From: Lactobacillus sp. UCMA15818
GTDB lineage: Bacteria > Bacillota > Bacilli > Lactobacillales > Lactobacillaceae
NCBI RefSeq assembly: GCF_030400225.1
Contig: NZ_VJYB01000001.1
Coordinates: forward strand, 186,001 to 250,000
Direction: 5' to 3'
Length of the DNA: 64,000 nucleotides
Part shown: positions 9,815 through 17,373 of the stretch, piece after piece
Layout: each line of letters begins with the position of its first letter
Position numbering within the stretch: position 1 is the stretch's first letter
Notes under the pieces: model-generated
Databases searched by the model: none
Told to the model about the DNA's origin: nothing
Seen by the model: the letters and a program-made list of their open reading frames with translations, nothing else
Position numbers and translations under genes: made by a program

Positions 9815-10832
9815 TTTTTTTACTCCTTTCAATCTGAAATAGCCTAAATTTAAAAAACTCAATTCGATTGTCCAACTGCTCATAACTCCAGTCAATTGCC
9901 ACACCCGAAAAAGCACCTTTTAGAATGGCATAATCATTCGCGGTGATTAGCCTACTATATGCAAAATCATCGCGAAAAATTGCACTTTCCAGCAAATGTT
10001 CTTTAATTGTACTCAATTTTAAGTTACGCTTTTTTGCAATTTGCTCTAGACTCTGATTTTCGTTAAACATTTGATAAGTAATCAAAGTACTCTTGGATAA
10101 TTTCTCCGTAATATTCAAGGGAATTACCAGTTGCCTAAAAACAGAATCTTCCTTTAAAAGAAAAAAAGCAAATTGCGTGCTTAGATCACGCCATAGCGAG
10201 ATAACATCTTCCCGTGAAAAATGCGGCAGCAAAACCGCGACTTGTTCAGCTGTTTTTCCTATAATTCCATGACCACTGAAGAAAACCATAAAAACATTAG
10301 CCTCTTCTTGCGAGAAATGTGCTAAAAAACAATTGAGTAATTGCTTTAAAACCTTAGCCAATTCATCTTTATTTACTATTGTCTGATACCAACTCTTAAA
10401 AAAGAACTGTGCTCTAATTGAAGAACCAACCACGTAGTAATGATGATTATGATATGACAGCTCAGATATCACTTGAATCACTAACGGCAAGAGTTCAATC
10501 CATTGCCTTTCATTTATATGCTGAAAAAGTGAGGGTTCAGTTATTATGTAATTCTTCTTTTGATAACTTTCTTTCTGAATAGTTCCCGTTTCTGATAAGA
10601 CAAGGCCTTTCGGAGCCGCTACAAGATATTTTGCCTTGCGCAAATTATTTATTTGTAAATCAAATTGTTTTTCATTTAATTCAGGTTCAACATTCAACCA
10701 ATCTAACAGATGATACTGCATTCCCCAATATAGGCTTGAGACAGTTCTCTTATTCCCTAATACTTGCCTGATTACTGCACTCCTTCTTGGTTGGGTATTC
10801 GAGAAAAAAAGTAACCATTTTTTTTCGTTCAC
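9807..10832 (-). CDS. Helix-turn-helix protein upstream of recQ (YpbB-like)
   Basis: This is a 341-residue protein without a clear enzymatic motif. The last 80 or so residues contain a helix-turn-helix block (MFNENQSLEQIAKKRNLKLSTIKEHLLE) of the type found at the C-terminus of B. subtilis YpbB and of some RecQ proteins. The rest is alpha/beta and unrecognised. It overlaps recQ by 8 bases, and the pair is conserved in Firmicutes. It may supply the substrate-binding module that RecQ proteins with HRDC-type tails carry themselves. That role is inference. Confidence 0.75.
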   Translation of the reverse strand: MNEKKWLLFFSNTQPRRSAVIRQVLGNKRTVSSLYWGMQYHLLDWLNVEPELNEKQFDLQINNLRKAKYLVAAPKGLVLSETGTIQKESYQKKNYIITEPSLFQHINERQWIELLPLVIQVISELSYHNHHYYVVGSSIRAQFFFKSWYQTIVNKDELAKVLKQLLNCFLAHFSQEEANVFMVFFSGHGIIGKTAEQVAVLLPHFSREDVISLWRDLSTQFAFFLLKEDSVFRQLVIPLNITEKLSKSTLITYQMFNENQSLEQIAKKRNLKLSTIKEHLLESAIFRDDFAYSRLITANDYAILKGAFSGVAIDWSYEQLDNRIEFFKFRLFQIERSKKIE

Positions 10833-10911
10833 TAATAAGTCTCCTTTATATATTCTACAATTATTCTACAATATTAATACGTATTTAGTTAGTATCGTTA
10901 CTTTTATCTGC

Positions 10912-10958
10912 AAAAAAATAAAAAAAACAGAACTAGAAGTTTTTTTACTTCTAACTCT
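10912..10958 (-). terminator. Rho-independent terminator after ribU
   Basis: On the minus strand CAGAGTTAGAAGT pairs with ACTTCTAGTTCTG (13 bp, two G-T pairs) with a hexamer loop. It is followed by a long T-tract. It lies between the ribU stop and the YpbB-like gene. Confidence 0.9.
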
Positions 10959-10980
10959 GCGTAAAATCGATCCAATAATG

Positions 10981-11559
10981 TTACTTCAGTACAACCGATT
11001 GCTTAACAATCCAGTCCTTCATCTTAATAAACAAGGTCCAAAATACTATTCCGACCAAAAGTCCCTTAATCAAATTGAAAGGAACAACTCCAATTAACAC
11101 AAACTTTGCCAATGGCATAGATAACTTCATCCCTAATACACTCATATACAGTGGCATAATTACAAAATAGTTGGCTAATGATAAGATTACCGTTAAGCTC
11201 ATCGTCCCCAAGAAAACAGAACGAACAATATTCCAGATACGCGCATCGTGATGCTTACGCAACGCATAAAAAATTGGTAATGTAAGTGTCATCGAAGCAA
11301 TAAAGTTAGTCACCACCCCAATTAAATTATCAATCGATGGACCAGAAATTAAAAAATATAGGATTGAACGAATTAAAGCAATTTCAATTCCTCCAAGCGG
11401 CCCAAGAATAAACATTCCAAAAAGAATTGGTAAATCTGAAAAATCAACCTTCATATAAGGAACTAGCGGAACTACCACAAAAGATAAGAACATTAACAAG
11501 TATGAAATACCTGCTAAACTAGCGGAAATAACATAACGACGTGTAGCTGTATAGACCAT
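10981..11559 (-). CDS. ribU: Riboflavin ECF transporter S component RibU
   Basis: This is a 192-residue membrane protein with about six hydrophobic segments. It is the substrate-binding subunit of an energy-coupling-factor importer that shares ATPases encoded elsewhere. The region VPLVPYMKVDFSDLPILFGMFILGP is characteristic of RibU-type S components. The FMN riboswitch directly upstream makes riboflavin or FMN the likely substrate. I start at ATG 11559, 7 bases after AGGAGG, rather than the TTG one codon earlier. No riboflavin biosynthesis genes are nearby, which fits dependence on uptake. Confidence 0.92.
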   Translation of the reverse strand: MVYTATRRYVISASLAGISYLLMFLSFVVVPLVPYMKVDFSDLPILFGMFILGPLGGIEIALIRSILYFLISGPSIDNLIGVVTNFIASMTLTLPIFYALRKHHDARIWNIVRSVFLGTMSLTVILSLANYFVIMPLYMSVLGMKLSMPLAKFVLIGVVPFNLIKGLLVGIVFWTLFIKMKDWIVKQSVVLK

Positions 11560-11604
11560 CAAAAAACCTCCTGATGTTCATCTTCACGGATCTTATTTGA
11601 GATA

Positions 11605-11782
11605 CAAAAAAGCCCTGCTGATCAGAGACCAACAGGGTTCAATTGACTTTTACAATCAAATAAGCCCTATCTTCTTTATCCAGACTTTACTGTCGGTTTT
11701 GGATTTGCACCAAATCAACTGCACGAATGCAGGTCGCGGACTGTCACCGCCGGTCGGGAGTTTCACCCTGCCCCTGAAGATA
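11605..11782 (-). ncRNA. FMN riboswitch (RFN element) with terminator controlling ribU
   Basis: The aptamer spans about 11782-11664 on the minus strand. It contains the conserved blocks GGGGCAGGGTGAAA, TCCCGACCGGCGGTGACAG, TCCGCGACC, and GGTGCAAATCC. It is closed by CAGGGGC-type and AAGATAGGGC strands. It is followed by a terminator hairpin, CCCTGTTGGTC against GATCAGCAGGG (11633-11612), and TTTTTT. FMN binding is expected to favour termination and so switch off ribU. Confidence 0.96.
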
Positions 11783-11845
11783 AACCATATTATTTTTATT
11801 ACAACTAAATCTTAGCATTGTCTAAAGAATAATGCAACCATTTAT

Positions 11846-12565
11846 TTACTTACTTTTTAGACGCTTAATTTCGTCATGTGTTAACTCTCTAAAATCACCA
11901 GAGGTTAAACCATCTAAGGTCAAAAAACCATATGTTTCACGTTTTAATTTTTCAACGGGATGACCAATTGCATCAAACATCTTTTTAACTTGATGATACC
12001 GACCCTCGTGAATTGTCAATGAAACAAGAGCCCTTTTCTTTTTCTGGTCTGCTGATAACAATCTTGCTTTTGCTGGTGAAGTCTTTTTTCCCTCAACCAT
12101 CATACCCAAGCGTAGTTTCTTAAAGTCTTCATTTTCAGGTATACCGGAAACCTTAGCAACATAGGTTTTATCAATCTTGTTTCTTGGGTGCATTAACTTG
12201 TTGGCCAAATCACCATCATTAGTCATCAAGAGCAACCCAGAAGTATCATAGTCGAGTCTTCCTACCGGATAAATTCGTTGCTCAATCTTCTTAAAATAAT
12301 CAGTTACAACTTTCCTTCCCTTATCATCACTTGCTGCAGTGATAACCCCACGTGGTTTGTAGAAAAGAAAGTACACCTTCTTCTCAGTATCCAAAGTCTT
12401 CCCAGCAACGACAACTACGTCACTGCCTGATACCTTTGTGCCAAGCTCATTGACCACTTTACCATTCACAGAGACCATCCCATCCAAGATCATTTTCTCA
12501 GATGCTCTCCTAGAAGCTACGCCTGCATTAGCCATAACTTTTTGTAAACGCTCATTTGATTCCAT
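11846..12565 (-). CDS. rluB: 23S rRNA pseudouridine synthase RluB
   Basis: This enzyme makes the pseudouridine of helix 90 of 23S rRNA (position 2605 in E. coli numbering). It has 239 residues: an N-terminal S4 RNA-binding domain (LQKVMANAGVASRRASEKMI) and then a RsuA/RluB catalytic domain with YPVGRLDYDTSGLLLMTNDG, whose Asp is catalytic. GRYHQVKKMFDAIGHPV follows. I start at ATG 12565 (MESNERLQ), 7 bases after AGGAG. The longer frame would run into scpB. It follows scpB by 19 bases, an order also seen in Bacillus. Confidence 0.95.
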   Translation of the reverse strand: MESNERLQKVMANAGVASRRASEKMILDGMVSVNGKVVNELGTKVSGSDVVVVAGKTLDTEKKVYFLFYKPRGVITAASDDKGRKVVTDYFKKIEQRIYPVGRLDYDTSGLLLMTNDGDLANKLMHPRNKIDKTYVAKVSGIPENEDFKKLRLGMMVEGKKTSPAKARLLSADQKKKRALVSLTIHEGRYHQVKKMFDAIGHPVEKLKRETYGFLTLDGLTSGDFRELTHDEIKRLKSK

Positions 12566-12584
12566 ATTTGCTTCTCCTATTTTT

Positions 12585-13175
12585 TCATTCGCCATCTTCG
12601 AGGGTCTCATTAAATAAGTCTAATAAATTTTGTTCACCATCATTTAACACACCTTCTTCAGATACTTCCGGCAAAGATGGTAATTCGTCTAATGAATGTA
12701 GACCAAAATAATTCAAAAAATTTTCTGTTGTTTTATACAAAATTGGGCGCCCTGGTGCATCAAGGCGCCCAGCTTCTTCAATCAGTTCAAATGCCAGCAG
12801 CTTTTGGATTGAACCATGGGATTTAACTCCACGAATCTCATCAATACGTACACGCGTAACCGGTTCCTGATATGCAATAATTGCAAGCGCTTCTAGTGCT
12901 GCCCGTGAGAGAACAGACATATTAGGAGCTTCGAAATAATCCCGTAAAAGGTCTGCATATTTGCTCTTAGTAGCCAAGCGATAGAATTCATTAGTTGTAA
13001 TTACTTCAAGGCAACAACCTTGATCGGCTGCATATTTTTTATTTAGCAGGTTAATCTGTTCTATCACAGCCGGCTTCATCAAGCCAGTCAATTGTGAAAG
13101 TTGTGCCAAAGATATTCCTTCATTTCCCGCAACAAAAAGAAGAGCTTCAATCTCTGCTTGAATTGTTGGTTGCAT
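12585..13175 (-). CDS. scpB: Segregation and condensation protein ScpB
   Basis: ScpB is a 196-residue subunit of the SMC-ScpAB condensin, needed for chromosome compaction and segregation. It has the typical two winged-helix domains: EIEALLFVAGNEGISLAQLS at the start, and LEALAIIAYQEPVTRVRIDEIRGV with GRPILYKTTENFL in the second half. The acidic C-terminus is normal. ATG 13175 lies inside the end of scpA (29-base overlap), preceded by GAGGAGTG, so the two are translationally coupled. Confidence 0.97.
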   Translation of the reverse strand: MQPTIQAEIEALLFVAGNEGISLAQLSQLTGLMKPAVIEQINLLNKKYAADQGCCLEVITTNEFYRLATKSKYADLLRDYFEAPNMSVLSRAALEALAIIAYQEPVTRVRIDEIRGVKSHGSIQKLLAFELIEEAGRLDAPGRPILYKTTENFLNYFGLHSLDELPSLPEVSEEGVLNDGEQNLLDLFNETLEDGE

Positions 13176-13917
13176 TAACTACACTCCTCAAAATAATGGT
13201 ATCTAAACTCTTTTTTTGAATTATCTCAATTGTTCCTCTTTTTACTAGTTCCAGCATCGCTAGAAAAGAAGTCACAACTTTTCCAACTTGGACTTCCTCT
13301 TCAATAATCAAGGAATCAAAGGAGATAACAACCTTCTTCGATAAGTGGTAAAGAATATTTGCCATTTCGCCCTCTATTGTAAAATGTTCTTTCCTAATAC
13401 TTCCTTTTTTGGCAATAACAATCTTTTTTCTAGTCATTAGCCGTATAAAAGTTTGCTGTAAGAGCGTCACAGGCTGACTGCCGTTGAGTAAAACCTTACG
13501 TGTTCCAGTTGGTTCATCCGACTGTTCTCTCGTATAATGTAAAGCCCTTGATTCAAAGAGTTCATCCAAGTTCTCAGCTGCCATCTGATAACATTGATGC
13601 TCCAAAAGCTGTTGCACGAGTTCTAGCCTTGGATCGTCAACTGTCCCATCATCTTCAAACTCATCATGATGCGGTAAAAGCAGCTTGCTTTTTATATTTA
13701 ATAATGTGGAAGCCATAACTAAATACTCTCCAGCTATATCCAATTCCATTGTCTGCATTTGATGTAACTGATCAATATACTGTGAAGTTATTTCTGCCAT
13801 CGGAATATCATAAATATTCATTTGATTCTGCCGTATAAGATGCAGTAATAAATCTAAAGGTCCCTCAAAACTTTTTAGTTTAAAGGTCAGCTTCTGATTC
13901 TCAAAACTAGTCGCCAT
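13147..13917 (-). CDS. scpA: Segregation and condensation protein ScpA
   Basis: ScpA is the kleisin subunit bridging SMC heads. It is 256 residues, starting MATSFENQKLTFKLKSFEGP. The kleisin signature FEGPLDLLLHLIRQNQMNIYDIPMAEIT lies at about residues 18-45. A helical middle and a C-terminal winged helix (VISFDSLI...VVTSFLAMLELVKRGTIEI) follow. The start overlaps the end of the RibT-like gene by 11 bases and the end overlaps scpB, so ribT-scpA-scpB-rluB behaves as one operon. Confidence 0.97.
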   Translation of the reverse strand: MATSFENQKLTFKLKSFEGPLDLLLHLIRQNQMNIYDIPMAEITSQYIDQLHQMQTMELDIAGEYLVMASTLLNIKSKLLLPHHDEFEDDGTVDDPRLELVQQLLEHQCYQMAAENLDELFESRALHYTREQSDEPTGTRKVLLNGSQPVTLLQQTFIRLMTRKKIVIAKKGSIRKEHFTIEGEMANILYHLSKKVVISFDSLIIEEEVQVGKVVTSFLAMLELVKRGTIEIIQKKSLDTIILRSVVNATNNSSRD

Positions 13918-14269
13918 CGTTATGATGCTCCCACTTGGTGATTAGTCCTGCTGTTTCGAGACTTCCCATCATCTTTCTTCCAGGATATAGCTCACATAAT
14001 CCACTAAGCATATTGAAACTGACTCCTTCATTTCTTTCTGTAGGTGTTATTGCAATGTGCCGTACCATCAAGATATCATCCGAAATTTCAACACCGATAA
14101 CGCCAATAAAATCACCATTATCGTTCTTCCAGAGATAAAGGCAACGTTCATCTGCACCACTATACCAATTCAATTCAGTTTTCAGATGTGAATATTCCTT
14201 CAAGTCTGGGATAAATGAAAGTAATCCCATCGTTATTTTTTCATAATCATTTTTATACTTATAAAGCAT
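13907..14269 (-). CDS. ribT: RibT-like GNAT family protein
   Basis: This 120-residue protein resembles B. subtilis RibT. The start MLYKYKNDYEKITMGLLSF and the block RHIAITPTERNEGVSFNMLSGL correspond to RibT's MLIRYKKSFEKIAMGLLSF and its acetyl-CoA-binding segment. GNAT proteins are acetyltransferases, but no substrate is known for RibT. I start at ATG 14269, 6 bases after AGGAGG. In Bacillus ribT closes the riboflavin operon next to scpA. Here the biosynthetic genes are absent and only this gene remains beside scpA. Confidence 0.8.
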   Translation of the reverse strand: MLYKYKNDYEKITMGLLSFIPDLKEYSHLKTELNWYSGADERCLYLWKNDNGDFIGVIGVEISDDILMVRHIAITPTERNEGVSFNMLSGLCELYPGRKMMGSLETAGLITKWEHHNDGD

Positions 14270-14353
14270 GATGACCTCCTGTGGTCGCAAGAAAGTATTA
14301 ATAAGTAAAGTTGCGTCAACTTTATCATAATTTTATTCTATAAACAATTTATT

Positions 14354-15241
14354 CTAAGCACGCGGGTGATATTTCCCATAAATTTCTGCTAATCTTCTTT
14401 TCGACAAATGGGTATAAATCTGAGTTGTTGCAATATCTGAGTGTCCTAAAAGCTCCTGAACAATCCTTAGATCTGCTCCATTTTCTAAGATATGCGTTGC
14501 GAACGAATGCCTCAGTGTATGCGGAGTAACATTCTTTTCTATTCCAGCCCTTAAAACATCTGCTTTTAGATTTTTCCAAATTCCTTGTCTCGTCAACTTC
14601 CTACCATGATGATTTAGAAATAGAAAATTACTTCGCTGTTTCTTCAATAACTGTGGGCGAATGTCATTCAAATACCTCTCAACCCATGAAATGGCCTGAT
14701 CCCCAATTGGAACAATTCTTTCTTTTTGGCCCTTTCCAATTGTTTGAATCAATCCCAAACTTAGATGCAAATCTGCAAGCTGAATATTTATTACTTCACT
14801 GACACGCAATCCAGTAGCATACATCAATTCCAAAATAGCTCGATTTCTAAGTCCAAGAGGTTTTGATGTATCAGGCGAATTCAGGAGTTTTTCAACTTCG
14901 GCTGTTGAGAGTACCTCGGGAAGATGTTCACTTTTTTTGGGAGCATCAATTAATTCCATTGGATCACTTTGAATAATACCTTCTTCAACCATATATTGAA
15001 AAAACTTTCTTAGGCTCGTCACAGATCGTACTATTGAACTTGTAGCCTTCTGCTGGTTAGATTCCAATTCCAGAAAATCGACAATGAGTTGCCTTGTAAT
15101 AATCTTAAAATTATCAACTTGTCGTGTTTTAAGAAAGGCAATAAATTGCATCAAATCATTTTGATAGCTATTAACCGTATTTTCAGAAAGTCCCCGCTCT
15201 ACTTTTAAATAATGTATATAATCTAAAATAGTATTTTTAAT
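14354..15241 (-). CDS. xerD: Site-specific tyrosine recombinase XerD
   Basis: XerD resolves chromosome dimers at dif. The C-terminal catalytic domain is complete: ATGLRVSE (Arg), HTLRHSFATHILENGADLRIVQELLGHS (His-x-x-Arg) and a terminal TTQIYTHLS tyrosine. The first standard start codons in frame (TTG 15154, ATG 15151) give about 266 residues and cut off the first helices of the core-binding domain. The frame stays open upstream and encodes ILDYIHYLKVERGLSENTV, a clear XerD N-terminus. The only plausible initiator there is ATT 15241, 8 bases after GAGG, giving 295 residues, the usual length. A lost base in the A-run at 15236-15240 is the alternative. Confidence 0.85.
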   Translation of the reverse strand: MKNTILDYIHYLKVERGLSENTVNSYQNDLMQFIAFLKTRQVDNFKIITRQLIVDFLELESNQQKATSSIVRSVTSLRKFFQYMVEEGIIQSDPMELIDAPKKSEHLPEVLSTAEVEKLLNSPDTSKPLGLRNRAILELMYATGLRVSEVINIQLADLHLSLGLIQTIGKGQKERIVPIGDQAISWVERYLNDIRPQLLKKQRSNFLFLNHHGRKLTRQGIWKNLKADVLRAGIEKNVTPHTLRHSFATHILENGADLRIVQELLGHSDIATTQIYTHLSKRRLAEIYGKYHPRA

Positions 15242-15265
15242 AAACTCACCCTCATTAATACTGCT

Positions 15266-15724
15266 TTAACGGCTCTTCTTCGCCAAGCAATCTGCACAGA
15301 TACCATGAAAAATCAAACGATGATCTGTTACCTCGAAACCAAATTTGTTTTTTACCTTTTCTTCAACATCTAAAAGCAAGTCTTCATGAACCTCTTGAAT
15401 TTTGCCACACACTTTACAAAGTAAATGATGATGAAAATGGCCCTGATCAGACAACCTTAAATCATAACGCGACATGCCATCTTCAAAATTAATCTTGTTC
15501 ACTATTCCAAGTTCAAATAAAATCTCAAGTGTTCGATAAACGGTAGCTAGACCAATATCCTTCTCTCTTTTTCGCACGAGGGTAAATAGCTCTTCTGCAG
15601 AAAGATGTTTCTCATAGTTATGTAAAAGAGTGCTGACAGTAGCACGTCTTTGCGGCGTTAGTTTCAGACCAGCTTGATGGAGTTGAGATTCAATGTCAGT
15701 TATTTGTGTTTCCAAAAATTCCAT
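15266..15724 (-). CDS. fur: Ferric uptake regulator family protein Fur
   Basis: This is a 152-residue metal-dependent repressor. The DNA-binding domain contains LKLTPQRRATVSTLL and DIGLATVYRTLEIL. The metal-binding motif HFHHHLLCKVCG and a second Cys pair CADC near the end are present, so both structural zinc cysteine pairs exist. Overall it is closer to B. subtilis Fur than to PerR or Zur as I remember them, and fur lies next to xerD in Bacillus too. The metal actually sensed cannot be read from the sequence. It ends about 24 bases before the xerD start, so the two are likely co-transcribed. Confidence 0.9.
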   Translation of the reverse strand: MEFLETQITDIESQLHQAGLKLTPQRRATVSTLLHNYEKHLSAEELFTLVRKREKDIGLATVYRTLEILFELGIVNKINFEDGMSRYDLRLSDQGHFHHHLLCKVCGKIQEVHEDLLLDVEEKVKNKFGFEVTDHRLIFHGICADCLAKKSR

Positions 15725-15756
15725 TGCATTAACTCCTTCTTTCTTACATCAAATAG

Positions 15757-16623
15757 TTATTTCTCGTTAAGATACATCTTTCCATCGGATTGCTTTACCA
15801 ATCCGGCCTTCATTAAATGCCCGACAGCCCGCTTGAATTGCCCTTTACTAACCCCAAAATAATCTTTAATATCTTCTGGTTTAGATTTGTCAGTGTAACT
15901 TAGCACACCTTCAGAATGCTGTAACGCTGCTAAAATCATCTGAGCATCATCACTGATTGCTTCATAGGCTCTTCTACGTAGTGAAAGATTCAATGTTCCG
16001 TCCGGTCTAATTCCAATTACACGAGCATTAAGATGTTCACCTAGACGTGGTTCACGGTCTCGTTCACTTGGATGAATAAAACCCAATTCAAAATCTGGAG
16101 TTATTACGTGAGTCCCTGCCATTTTTAAACGGTAAGCAACTGCTTCCACATTTTTATTTTTCATACTATCATCTGCTTTGCCAGAAATCCCTTTGAAAAT
16201 TTCTTCACTTGCAATTGACCCCCAAAGGCGGCCCTTTGAATCAACTCTAAGAGCAATCATCAAACTATCGCCCTTCTTGGGCCAGAGATTTGTCAACTCA
16301 GGTAGTTCATCTAATGAAACCGCGACATCCTTATTTGGTAACCCAATATCAACAAACACACCTAAGTCACGCCTGCTGGAAACAACTTCTCCAAATGCAT
16401 AACGACCAATTTGGCTAGTTGGAATTTTTTTTGTTATCTGCATTTCATGATTCTCATTTTCATATGCAAACCCAGAAATTAAACTACCGTTACCCAGTTC
16501 TGATTCAACCTCTTCTTTATCAAGTCTAAAAGTTGTCCCTTCACACTGTAAGAAATATAAATCATCATTTTGATCAGTTACACGAGCTTCTATAATGTGG
16601 CCAATCATTTTATCTTTTTCCAT
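15757..16623 (-). CDS. cvfB: S1 RNA-binding domain protein CvfB
   Basis: This 288-residue protein has the CvfB/YitL layout: several S1-type OB folds, then a C-terminal winged helix. Visible blocks are IGRYAFGEVVSSRRDLGVFVDIGLPNKDVAV (S1), GYIHPSE-like GFIHPSERDREPRLGEHLNARVIGIRPDGTLNLSLRRRAYE, and YFGVSKGQFKRAVGHLMKAGLV (winged helix). Family members bind RNA and affect virulence factor expression in staphylococci; the direct target here is unknown. ATG 16623 follows GGAGG. It lies between the membrane protein gene at 16636 and fur. Confidence 0.9.
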   Translation of the reverse strand: MEKDKMIGHIIEARVTDQNDDLYFLQCEGTTFRLDKEEVESELGNGSLISGFAYENENHEMQITKKIPTSQIGRYAFGEVVSSRRDLGVFVDIGLPNKDVAVSLDELPELTNLWPKKGDSLMIALRVDSKGRLWGSIASEEIFKGISGKADDSMKNKNVEAVAYRLKMAGTHVITPDFELGFIHPSERDREPRLGEHLNARVIGIRPDGTLNLSLRRRAYEAISDDAQMILAALQHSEGVLSYTDKSKPEDIKDYFGVSKGQFKRAVGHLMKAGLVKQSDGKMYLNEK

Positions 16624-16635
16624 TATTTTCCTCCA

Positions 16636-17094
16636 TTAGTTAAGACTCACATGTAACAAACTCATTATACAATAAGCAATTCCAGAAGCAATTACAGGTC
16701 CAGCAGCAACACCGCGCAAGAAGACGACCCCGATTATTGTACCAATCACCAAAGCAACTGTCACTTGTGGAGAAACTGACAGCAAGGAAACTCCTTGACG
16801 AGACAAAACTGCAACCAAAATTCCACACACAACTGAAATAAGACCTACAGGTGTTTTAAAAATCTGAATTAAGTCATTAAAAGTTATTTGTCCAGTAGCG
16901 ATTGGGATAAGAATAGCAACCGAAATGACTGTTACACCCCAATTGATACCCTTTGTTTGTATTACAGGCATCCATTCATTCGTAAATGGAATTGCTTTCA
17001 ATAACAAAACAACTACTGCAGCAATTGTAAGCGATGTATTCTTCGCAAAAAAAGCAACTAAAAAAATAATTCCCAAAAAAATCCAACTTTCCAT
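16636..17094 (-). CDS. UPF0756/DUF441 membrane protein (YtwI-like)
   Basis: This is a 152-residue, very hydrophobic protein with about four membrane helices and the conserved [18 protein letters not shown] and [21 protein letters not shown] blocks. It matches the YtwI family of unknown function. In Bacillus ytwI also sits close to pykA. Here it follows the pyk terminator by about 150 bases and precedes cvfB by 12, so it is probably transcribed with cvfB rather than pyk. No function is proposed. Confidence 0.85.
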   Translation of the reverse strand: MESWIFLGIIFLVAFFAKNTSLTIAAVVVLLLKAIPFTNEWMPVIQTKGINWGVTVISVAILIPIATGQITFNDLIQIFKTPVGLISVVCGILVAVLSRQGVSLLSVSPQVTVALVIGTIIGVVFLRGVAAGPVIASGIAYCIMSLLHVSLN

Positions 17095-17243
17095 TCTTTC
17101 ACCCCAAAGTATATATTCGCTACCTATTTTACCCGAAACAATTATAAATTGCTAATTAATATCTAAATTTACTCAACAAAGCAACAAAAAACATCATTCC
17201 AAAAGTCACATTCTGCTGAAAACCTGCATACTTTTATTCCAAC

Positions 17244-17282
17244 AAAATAAAAAAGCCATACCAACAGTTTTCTTGGTACAAC
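17244..17282 (-). terminator. Rho-independent terminator after pyk
   Basis: On the minus strand GTTGTACCAA (17282-17273) pairs with TTGGTATGGC (17264-17255), 10 bp including three G-T pairs. It is followed by TTTTTTATTTT. It lies about 90 bases after the pyk stop. The rest of the 280-base gap to the DUF441 gene shows nothing else that I recognise. Confidence 0.85.
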
Positions 17283-17373
17283 TTTCCTATTGAGTTATGT
17301 GCTAAAATCAGAAAAAGTAACTTCGACTGCACATACTTCTCTTAATTAAGATTCAAGTTTGAATTTCAATATC

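Noticed and set aside
14349-14579. 76-codon ORF at the end of xerD
   Set aside because: Frame-shifted shadow of the conserved xerD catalytic end.
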